Below are positions 1 through 6,969 of a stretch of 10,273 nucleotides of DNA, one piece after another. The DNA is from Ruminococcus sp. (GTDB taxonomy: Bacteria > Bacillota > Clostridia > Oscillospirales > Ruminococcaceae). The position numbers were made by a program, and so were the translations under genes. Below the pieces are notes generated by a model, which was not told where the DNA came from, made no database searches, and worked only from the letters and a program-made list of their open reading frames with translations. The stretch lies in contig JAGCWY010000036.1 of assembly GCA_017961625.1 (NCBI GenBank), positions 1 to 10,273 of the forward strand, in the 5' to 3' direction. Each line of letters starts with the position of its first letter. The first letter of the stretch is position 1.

Positions 1-411
1 GATCTCAACTCGTTCTTCCTGTGTTGTTTTCCTGCCTTTTTTCATGGTAATTCCTCTTTCTGAGCGTCTACGCTCCCTAAAGTCTTTACCATTATTATAG
101 CACTTTATCCACTGAATGAGAAGATTATTATCGGTAATATGATATTTTTTACATATATCCAATTGACTTCCTTTTCCTGCCAGATATTCCTGAACTGCTG
201 CCAATTTTGTTTCAACTGTATATTTTCTATTTACAGGTCGAATTTTTATTGATTCTATTCCTTCTGTCTGGGCACGGCCAACAAGCACGCGTAATAGTTT
301 GTGATCTACCCCATATTTCCTTGCAATCGAACGATAGCTACCTTCTCCATTTATGTATTCTTGCACCGCCGAAATCCGTTCTTCATCCGTTAGTTTACTT
401 CGTCTTGACAT
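1..411 (-). CDS. IS3-type transposase OrfA, N-terminal part (cut by window edge)
   Basis: The minus-strand frame from ATG at 411 stays open to base 1, giving 137 residues with no stop. It starts MSRRSKLTDEERISAVQEY and holds two similar helix-turn-helix units. The first is at about residues 7-50 (AVQEYINGEGSYRSIARKYGV) and the second at about 63-107 (AVQEYLAGKGSQLDICKKYHI). A basic stretch follows (RERRRSERG). Tandem HTH units of this kind are typical of OrfA of IS3-family elements, which binds the element's ends; the DDE-catalytic OrfB would lie left of the window. A strong ribosome site (AAGGGGG) sits 7 bases before the ATG. The gene points away from the pilus operon and has no evident link to it. 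A stand-alone HTH protein is possible, but the repeated AVQEY units favour a transposase. Whether the element is intact cannot be judged. Confidence 0.8.
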   Translation of the reverse strand, partial: MSRRSKLTDEERISAVQEYINGEGSYRSIARKYGVDHKLLRVLVGRAQTEGIESIKIRPVNRKYTVETKLAAVQEYLAGKGSQLDICKKYHITDNNLLIQWIKCYNNGKDFRERRRSERGITMKKGRKTTQEERVEI

Positions 412-419
412 AAAATTAC

Positions 420-470
420 CCCCTTAGAGTTTTCACACTTTTTGTTTTTTCGTGTGTCCACTCTAAGGGG
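420..470 (-). repeat. Hairpin at the IS end, covering the transposase ribosome site
   Basis: CCCCTTAGAGT (420-430) is perfectly complementary to ACTCTAAGGGG (460-470). Inside this lie a 3x3 internal loop, a second stem CACAC (434-438) with GTGTG (452-456), and a 13-base AT loop. On the minus-strand RNA the 3' arm contains the AAGGGGG ribosome site of the transposase. IS3-family ends normally run TG...CA, so CA at 459-460 is one candidate element end. The perfect outer arm to 470 argues that the element, or its conserved subterminal structure, reaches further. The true end and any target duplication cannot be fixed from one side. Confidence 0.6.
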
Positions 471-816
471 AGTATATCACTCTGCCGGGGATATTTTTTT
501 GCTAATTTCAGCAATGAGAAGAAGTGAGGCTAAAAGCAACTATAATTAATAAATTTATCTTAATGGTTCTTTAAAAACAGTGCTGGATCAGAAGAAATAA
601 TATTATGTAGATTAAGGCACTGATATTACGTACAGTATTATCAATTAACTGGGATAATATTTTTATATATAAATATATACGCTTGGGAAAATTGGTTGTT
701 AATTTTTGGGATAAAGAATGTTCATATTTAGTTGTAAATAATAACAAATAGTAAGGTTTATATTTGTTTTATACTACGAAATACACCTCCTCATGCCTAA
801 AAAACCTTCAAACTAA
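471..816. other. AT-rich intergenic region without a recognisable gene
   Basis: No frame here has both a plausible start with a ribosome site and coding character. The sequence is strongly AT-rich, with runs such as the TATATAAATATATA stretch near 665-680. It holds an imperfect dyad at 621-643. GAGGAGGTG can be read on the minus strand near 784-792 but has no usable start codon at the right distance. The stretch separates the insertion element from the pilus promoter and may be decayed sequence or hold upstream regulatory sites. Confidence 0.6.
621..643. promoter_or_regulatory. Imperfect palindrome, possible operator
   Basis: The 23-base stretch reads TGATA, one base, TAC, five bases, GTA, one base, TATCA. 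Sixteen of 23 positions are symmetric, with half-sites one helical turn or more apart, as for a dimeric regulator. It lies about 175 bases upstream of the pilus -35 box, which is far for direct repression. In DNA this AT-rich a chance dyad is quite possible. Confidence 0.2.
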
Positions 817-845
817 TTGACAAAAATTTTTGCTGAATATATAAT
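817..845 (+). promoter_or_regulatory. Consensus sigma-A promoter of the pilus operon
   Basis: TTGACA at 817-822 and TATAAT at 840-845 are separated by exactly 17 bases. Both boxes and the spacer match the housekeeping consensus. Transcription would start near 852, leaving a leader of about 119 bases before the TTG start of the first gene. No strong hairpin or known riboswitch was seen in that leader. An exact match in AT-rich DNA can arise by chance, but its position just upstream of a long operon supports use. Confidence 0.75.
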
Positions 846-953
846 AATTTATGTAACATTTACATTAGCAATTGAAATGCAGATCTTAGTGATAACATTT
901 ACTATTTACATTGAAAATATCTCATATCTGAATTATAAATATTATTAAATATA

Positions 954-965
954 AAAGGGGGTGAT
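954..965 (+). promoter_or_regulatory. Strong ribosome site deciding a TTG start
   Basis: AAAGGGGGTGAT differs at one base from the full anti-16S match AAAGGAGGTGAT. It lies 9 bases before TTG at 971. No ATG in this frame is equally well placed, and starting at TTG gives a complete basic-hydrophobic signal peptide. The weak start codon is thus paired with a near-perfect ribosome site. Confidence 0.8.
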
Positions 966-970
966 GTTCC

Positions 971-3900
971 TTGAAAATTAGAAAAACAGGCGATTTGCGA
1001 AACAGAGTCTTATCATTTATGTCTGCAGCCATTATAAGCGTCAGTACAATGCCTGTTGTGCCATATTCCACAGCGGAGGCAGTTAAGAGTGCAAACGTAA
1101 AGAGTTCAGTTAATTTCCCAGAAGTCGCTGTCAATCCAGAAGATTCTGCAAAGCTCAACCATGACGATACACTTGTGGATAACGGTGACGGAACATATAC
1201 CTTTACATCAAAGATAACTGCTGATTATTCCTTCTCGGATATAAGTGAAAGTCGTCTGAAAAGTACGGACGGTGTGTATCCGCTTGATAAAGCAGGAACC
1301 TACCTCATAGAACTCTGGGGCGGTGACGGCGGAGACGGCGGCGAATTTTTCCCCTTAAGCTTTCTCGGAGGTGCAGGCGGAAGCGGAGGCTTCGTTTACG
1401 GAACTCTTACGGTTTCGCAGGCAGATGTCGGCAAGAAAAAGCTCGTATATGAAATAGGAAGTAAGGGCGAAAGCGAAACAAGAAGCATTACCGGCGGAGG
1501 AACAAACGGTACTGGCGGCGGTGCAGGAGATATCGCTATTTTCTCAGTCGGAGCAGGCGGCGGTCACTCGGCAGTGTATTTGGTCGATAGTGAGCCTGAT
1601 GATACATTGACTGATATTGAAAAGAACGACCCCTCCAAGGTACTTATGATTGCAGGCGGAGGCGGCGGAGGCGGCGCAGGAGCTTCACTTCACAGCCTCA
1701 ACTTCCTGAGTACGATATTCGGCGGCGAGGGTAAGGCAAACGGCGGTGACGGCGGATATAACTATAACGGCGTTCTCTCTGATACCCCGAGTATCGGCAA
1801 TTTCGATAAAAACGGTACGAATTCAAACTATGTAGGTAAATACTATGCTGGTAAAAACGGTTCAACATCGGGTACAAAGGGTGCTTATGCCGGACAAGGC
1901 GGAACCGACAAGCCCGGTGAAGTAGTAAAGTCCTTCATTGGTATACTTGAAAACGATAATTATGCTAACGACTGGCAACAGATATACCACCCTGAGCTTG
2001 CACGAGGCGTTGGAGGTGCAGGTAACTTCCGAGGCGGCGGCGGAGGAGCAGGATTCGCAGGAGCTACAGGAGGTTTCCAGAACGAGCCAATTGACGGAAG
2101 AAATGTCGGCGGAGGCGGCGGCGGTTCTTCGTATATCGCAGCAGGCGAGAGCGAGGGCGGTTTTACGGGCTTTACTCCGAATGATATGCCGACAGGTGAT
2201 CAGGCGAAGTATTTCGTTGACAGAACAGGCAACGACAACAAGGCCGTCGGCGGAGCGGTAGTTATCAGATATATGCCGACCGGCGCGGATTACAGCTATC
2301 TTGAAGATGTTACTGTCAGCGGTAAAGTTTCAAATGACTTTGTGATCGACTCTTTTGAATGTTCAAACAGTGTATATAATGACACAACGAAAAAATTTGA
2401 TACTACTCCGATCACTGATATAACACCTGATAACAGCAAGCCTAATGAAATAAGCTTCTCAGGCTCTGTTGCACCTGTCGGAAGCGGTATCAGACAGGGA
2501 CAGGAGCAGGATTATCTCACGATAACTCTTAAGCTCAGACCGACAACTGTTTTTAATGGCGGCAACGATGTCCCGATATTTACTTATGACGCAAATAACA
2601 TGGCGTTTGACTGTACATCGGGCACGAAAACCTGTAAGTTCATGGAGAGCGGTACAGCTTCGAGGGATTTCAGCGTTTCACACGTAAATGTGCCGTATAG
2701 CTACCCGGTGCCGACAAAGAGTATAGAACGTAATGTCGATGAAGCTTATGCAAAAACTGATCTTATAGACAGTACCGTGATCGCAGGTTATGCAGTAGAT
2801 TCAAGATTTACAAATCCATTCCCGGATCCTGTTGCTGACATACCTGATTTTATCGCTAATACAACTAAAGGCATACATAAATTTAATGTAGAGCTTTATG
2901 TGAAACCCAAAACCTTAGGTGTTAATTCTGTTGGAGAGGCAAATGCATATCCTACAACTACGCTGGAAGGTAAATCCGTGGCGAATGTTGTTAATGCCGG
3001 CAGAATAAAGGTTGATGATTATTGGATAGTACCTAAGAAAAAACTTGAATTTACGGACGATAAATATAACCTTTCGCTTAATATGGAAATAGATTTAGAT
3101 GAAAGAGAAGTATTTAAATCGTTTGTTGGAACAAGTACAGTTACAGACTATCCGAATGATACGCAATCTGAATTGGGAACAGAATACACAGGAACATTGG
3201 AAAAAGGCTATTATTTTATTGAAGTTTGGGGAGCTGACGGTGGAAATAGCGGAATTTATAATGGTTTAACAGGCACATTCCCTTCACACAAAGGTGGTAA
3301 TGGAGCGCATGAATATGGTTTTATAAAGATTGATGATAATAATACACCATATACATTATCGCTTGGAGAAAAAGGCAGCAGAGGATTAGATAAAGCATGG
3401 GGTACAGATTATAAAACAGATTTTGGTAATGCAAATTCTAATTCGCGTAAAGAAGGTACAGGCGGAACTGGCGGTGAAACTGTATTTACAATAGGAAATA
3501 CTTTATCGCCAATTTTAAAAATTGTTTCGAATGGCGGAACAGGAGGTAAACCTTCTTACAGATCTTTATCAACCGGAGATAATGGTGAAGATGGTGTTGA
3601 TGGCACAGCAACAACAACAGGTTCAAAATCATTAAGTAGTTCTTTGAATGTTGATGCTATTGACAATAACAGTTATACAGCTATTTCACGTATTGCAAAT
3701 AGTGGTGATGACGATAGCACAGTTGAAAATGGAGCAATACGGATTACAAAGCTTGCAGTAAAACCGGGAATAGTTGATAATTCCGGCATCACATATTATG
3801 CTGATACAGTTGCGTTATCCACAGCGATAAGTAATAGAAAAACGCCTTATATAGGTTATCTGACAGACGGATTTACTGTTACAGAGGATTATTCACAGTA

Positions 3901-6900
3901 TTTTACCTTTGATAGTGCAACTGCTAATAATTGTACCATAGAGGAAGTAACACCTGCTGAAAGCCAAAAAATAAAGTATAAACTAAAGCTTTCTTCAACA
4001 GATGCAGAAACAGCGCTGAATGTTGAATTTGAAGAATATACCGGCTCAATATCTGAATATCAAAGCGAAATAGCAAGTGATGTATACAATCCACCTTTAT
4101 CTTTAACCACTTATTATTACTCTATAAGTATCCCTAATATTGGTATTACAGCTAAATATGTATCTAAAACCGGCTTCCTCGGCGGTAATGATGTACCGCT
4201 GCTGAATGTCAAAACACTTGATGAGATTGCCGAATATTCGGGCGGTGATGCGACATATATGTCTGATGCTACGGGTACGGAAGTTTATATCAGTCACTCG
4301 TATACGACAGGTGACTCGGATGACGATACGGGCTATGTACCGCGAAACAACGCTACCGACTGGGCAAATGTGGTAATTGATGAAACCGCTTTCAGTGTTA
4401 AGGACGATCTGTCCGGTAAAAAGATAATCGTTCCCTATAATTCGGCAATAGACCCGAATGACATTCCGGAATGCTTTGATTATGACGATTCGCCTAATCC
4501 GGACTGGATAGATGATTTCGTTACTTTTACAAGTGTTCCGGCAGATACCACGAAAAAATATACCGAAGACGGTATATGCTCGGTAGTCGGAAAGCTCGAA
4601 CCGGTCAGCGCCCCGGCGGAAAAGGCTATAGTTATCCCGTCTGTTTCGGAGGTCAAGAAGAGCGCTCAGATACCTGTTAAGATAAGATATACGGTCACGA
4701 AGGAACTGAATCATATCGTGCAGAATGACGAGGCGCAGGGTGTCACCATTGCAGAATCCGGTTCTGCTCTGAGCAGCGGCGGCGATGATAAATTCATTCT
4801 TGATGAAATGACTGGCGATTATGTGCTAAAACTTGAAGCCGCAGACGAATATGATCTTCCCGGCAGTGATCCGGATTATCCTATTGAAGATCATGTCCAT
4901 GTCTATTACGACGACGGCGACGATGAAACTGTTGACGTAGAGGTCACGTCGGCTGATATCGCAAAGAAGGACGGATATATCACGATAACGATACCTGCCA
5001 GCGCCTTTACTCAAAACCTGAGGATCGAGGCAGAGGGCGTACCTCAGACTCCGCATTATGTTCACTATATGTACGCTTTCTACGATAAGACTGCCCAGCG
5101 CGTATTGACTAAGGAGTCGGTACAGCAGGAATCAGGACATGATAAGGTTTATCACAGCGGAGATACGATAGTTGAGAGTTATCCGTTCATGCCGGATTAC
5201 AGCACAGATCCCACTGAGTTCCCGACCGGCTATGACAATTATGACTGGGACTGGCCTATCGAAAAGGATAACAGCGGCAATTATGTAATGGGCGATACCG
5301 ATATCTATGTTGTCGGTACCTACAGACCTGTTACGTATAAAATCAGGATAACCTATGAATCGGATAACGCTCCGGATACTGATTTTGATACCGCTATCGG
5401 CGGTGTGGGAAATAAGGAATACACTTCACCTGACAGAACAGAGTATCATGATGATACGAATACCTTTGACATCGCTCTGACAGCAGGTACGGAGTTCTAC
5501 AGGAAATCACCTGAGGTAAGCGGTTATTATCCGGACAGACCGGTCATAGCGTTTACTGTGGACGATGATTTTATCAATAATATCGAAAGCGGTACTAATC
5601 CTTTGGCGGCTATCGCTGATTCTCAGATAATCAGCGGCGGAATTGACGGGCATAAAGCTGTTGAGGTCCCTGTTAAATACACGAAGCTTGCAGCAGGTGA
5701 GAATCTTATCATCAACTTTGTCAAGTGTGATATCAAAGGAAATCCGACTGGTAACAGCTCAAGCAGTGCATTTGTGATTGATGGAGCATACGATGAACAC
5801 ACAACAGCTATAGAAAATGCTGTCAATGCCGTATTAGGTTCGGAAAACGAGATATACCTGCGTACAAAGCTGGTGGAAGACAGTGAGACGCATATAAAAA
5901 AGGAAACCGTTTTTGATGAGGTCAAGGGTAATTCAAGCGAAGGACTGACAACGTTCAACGTTTATTACAGACCGAAGCTACAGACTGTTACGGTCAAGTT
6001 CTATGATAAACTCGGTGACACCGAAACCGTAGCCACAAAGACCTGTGTTATCGGCAGGGAATACGGCTATAACGCAGATACTCAGATATATGACTCAATG
6101 CCGAGAGCTGTGAGAAGCAATGAACGTCTTATCGGCTGGCAGACAGAAGACGGAGAATGGGTCACAGAGGAGAGCATGGTCGAAGGTGCAGACGGCGATA
6201 TTATCAAGCTTTATGGCGTATGGGAACCGTTGGATAATATTATCAACGTAGATTACAAGTATGCGTATAGCATTGATACTAATGTAGCTGATCCTAAAAC
6301 TCCCGGAGCCGATATACCTGATAAAGAGTTTGACGATCCTCCCATAAGGTCAACAATAGTAAAATATGGTATGTCGTATACGATACCGGTTCCCACAACT
6401 CTGACAGAATCAAGCTATAAAGCAGATAAAACTGCGGTTAGCGGAGTTGCTTTTGGAACAAAAACGGAAGAGGTTCTTTATTCCAATAATTCCAATACGA
6501 CGCCATCGGTAACTCTTACGGTAAACATTTACAGTAATATGTACGAAGGCGGCACAATAGACAACAGTACGCCAAAGCTCACAGGGGGTACATTCGAGCT
6601 TTGGGATACGGAAGGAAATCGGGTAGGTCCTGCGAAGAAAAACACCGACGGTTCAGTATCATGGACTGATCTCGATTCTGGAATTACTGCTAGCGGCGAC
6701 TACATAATCAAATGTATTGACCCGCCGGCTGGTTTCGGAACGGCTGAAAAAGAAGTTACATTAGTACTGAGCGGCTCCAGTGAGTACACAGTGAATATCT
6801 TCCTTGACAAATTCCCGTTCCCGCTGCCTTTTGCAGGCGGCAAACCGCTTACGGGATATACTGTAGGCGGACTATCAACAATGTTACTTGCTGCTTTTCT

Positions 6901-6952
6901 GTTGTTCTTGTATGTCAGCAGTAAATCAGAAGAAGAAAAAGAAAATGAATAA
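971..6952 (+). CDS. Giant glycine-rich sortase-anchored surface protein, likely ancillary or tip pilin/adhesin
   Basis: This 1993-aa secreted protein has a signal peptide (cut probably after AEA, residue 37). Glycine-rich domain 1 (about 105-437) opens with YLIELWGGDGG, has a G7 run at 229-235 and closes with a G6-SSYI motif at 380-389. Next is a beta-rich region with GGNDVP at 530. A degenerate glycine-rich domain 2 (about 743-930, YFIEVWGADGG) follows, and GGNDVP recurs at 1071. Asp-rich and Ig-like stretches follow, including an aromatic patch (Y1421 to W1428) and an InlB B-repeat/Flg_new-like unit at about 1672-1755. A SpaA-like domain (about 1865-1945), an LPFAG sorting motif (1952-1956), a membrane helix and an acidic tail end the protein. 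It is first in the operon, 17 bases before the pilin. A tip or side adhesin role is inferred from size, domains and linkage; the ligand is unknown. Base composition falls sharply within about 2870-4170. Confidence 0.85.
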   Translation: MKIRKTGDLRNRVLSFMSAAIISVSTMPVVPYSTAEAVKSANVKSSVNFPEVAVNPEDSAKLNHDDTLVDNGDGTYTFTSKITADYSFSDISESRLKSTDGVYPLDKAGTYLIELWGGDGGDGGEFFPLSFLGGAGGSGGFVYGTLTVSQADVGKKKLVYEIGSKGESETRSITGGGTNGTGGGAGDIAIFSVGAGGGHSAVYLVDSEPDDTLTDIEKNDPSKVLMIAGGGGGGGAGASLHSLNFLSTIFGGEGKANGGDGGYNYNGVLSDTPSIGNFDKNGTNSNYVGKYYAGKNGSTSGTKGAYAGQGGTDKPGEVVKSFIGILENDNYANDWQQIYHPELARGVGGAGNFRGGGGGAGFAGATGGFQNEPIDGRNVGGGGGGSSYIAAGESEGGFTGFTPNDMPTGDQAKYFVDRTGNDNKAVGGAVVIRYMPTGADYSYLEDVTVSGKVSNDFVIDSFECSNSVYNDTTKKFDTTPITDITPDNSKPNEISFSGSVAPVGSGIRQGQEQDYLTITLKLRPTTVFNGGNDVPIFTYDANNMAFDCTSGTKTCKFMESGTASRDFSVSHVNVPYSYPVPTKSIERNVDEAYAKTDLIDSTVIAGYAVDSRFTNPFPDPVADIPDFIANTTKGIHKFNVELYVKPKTLGVNSVGEANAYPTTTLEGKSVANVVNAGRIKVDDYWIVPKKKLEFTDDKYNLSLNMEIDLDEREVFKSFVGTSTVTDYPNDTQSELGTEYTGTLEKGYYFIEVWGADGGNSGIYNGLTGTFPSHKGGNGAHEYGFIKIDDNNTPYTLSLGEKGSRGLDKAWGTDYKTDFGNANSNSRKEGTGGTGGETVFTIGNTLSPILKIVSNGGTGGKPSYRSLSTGDNGEDGVDGTATTTGSKSLSSSLNVDAIDNNSYTAISRIANSGDDDSTVENGAIRITKLAVKPGIVDNSGITYYADTVALSTAISNRKTPYIGYLTDGFTVTEDYSQYFTFDSATANNCTIEEVTPAESQKIKYKLKLSSTDAETALNVEFEEYTGSISEYQSEIASDVYNPPLSLTTYYYSISIPNIGITAKYVSKTGFLGGNDVPLLNVKTLDEIAEYSGGDATYMSDATGTEVYISHSYTTGDSDDDTGYVPRNNATDWANVVIDETAFSVKDDLSGKKIIVPYNSAIDPNDIPECFDYDDSPNPDWIDDFVTFTSVPADTTKKYTEDGICSVVGKLEPVSAPAEKAIVIPSVSEVKKSAQIPVKIRYTVTKELNHIVQNDEAQGVTIAESGSALSSGGDDKFILDEMTGDYVLKLEAADEYDLPGSDPDYPIEDHVHVYYDDGDDETVDVEVTSADIAKKDGYITITIPASAFTQNLRIEAEGVPQTPHYVHYMYAFYDKTAQRVLTKESVQQESGHDKVYHSGDTIVESYPFMPDYSTDPTEFPTGYDNYDWDWPIEKDNSGNYVMGDTDIYVVGTYRPVTYKIRITYESDNAPDTDFDTAIGGVGNKEYTSPDRTEYHDDTNTFDIALTAGTEFYRKSPEVSGYYPDRPVIAFTVDDDFINNIESGTNPLAAIADSQIISGGIDGHKAVEVPVKYTKLAAGENLIINFVKCDIKGNPTGNSSSSAFVIDGAYDEHTTAIENAVNAVLGSENEIYLRTKLVEDSETHIKKETVFDEVKGNSSEGLTTFNVYYRPKLQTVTVKFYDKLGDTETVATKTCVIGREYGYNADTQIYDSMPRAVRSNERLIGWQTEDGEWVTEESMVEGADGDIIKLYGVWEPLDNIINVDYKYAYSIDTNVADPKTPGADIPDKEFDDPPIRSTIVKYGMSYTIPVPTTLTESSYKADKTAVSGVAFGTKTEEVLYSNNSNTTPSVTLTVNIYSNMYEGGTIDNSTPKLTGGTFELWDTEGNRVGPAKKNTDGSVSWTDLDSGITASGDYIIKCIDPPAGFGTAEKEVTLVLSGSSEYTVNIFLDKFPFPLPFAGGKPLTGYTVGGLSTMLLAAFLLFLYVSSKSEEEKENE
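1286..2281 (+). repeat. GC-rich, GGC/GGA-repetitive DNA encoding glycine-rich domain 1
   Basis: The DNA is dominated by GGCGGAGGC-like codons; line 1321-1380 alone is about 63% G+C, against 23-40% in lines sampled at 3061-3720. The longest glycine codon runs are near 1655-1675, 2034-2050 and 2108-2125. Such runs can change length by slippage, though here glycine is coded by a mix of GGC, GGA and GGT, which would slow it. The region also produces spurious open frames on both strands. Confidence 0.6.
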
Positions 6953-6956
6953 ATTC

Positions 6957-6963
6957 AGGAGGT
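6957..6963 (+). promoter_or_regulatory. Ribosome site of the pilin gene
   Basis: AGGAGGT ends 6-7 bases before the ATG at 6970 and begins 5 bases after the stop of the upstream gene. It is the best ribosome site in the operon, in keeping with high output of a major pilin. The 17-base gap leaves no room for a separate promoter. Confidence 0.85.
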
Positions 6964-6969
6964 TGTATT

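Noticed and set aside
31..45. A6G run in the transposase gene as a -1 frameshift site
   Set aside because: The heptamer AAAAAAG is not in the codon phase required for classical -1 slippage (codons read AAA AAA GGC), and the OrfA stop and OrfB are outside the window.
207..413. 68-aa open frame on the plus strand
   Set aside because: It is antisense to the transposase OrfA, which has a good start, a ribosome site and HTH domains.
784..792. GAGGAGGTG ribosome-like site on the minus strand
   Set aside because: No start codon follows at a usable distance with an open frame, and the region lacks coding character.
1938..2261. 107-aa open frame on the plus strand in another frame
   Set aside because: Its Ala/Glu/Arg-rich text is the frame shadow of the GGC/GGA repeats of the glycine-rich domain.
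1290..2300. Poly-Gly DNA read as a CRISPR or tandem repeat array
   Set aside because: The repeats are irregular, in frame and codon-mixed, which fits a glycine-rich protein domain and not a spaced repeat array.
4103..4714. 203-aa open frame on the minus strand
   Set aside because: It lies wholly inside the 1993-aa gene, is rich in Arg/Ile/Tyr as expected for the antisense of Asp/Tyr/Gly codons, and has no domain or convincing ribosome site.
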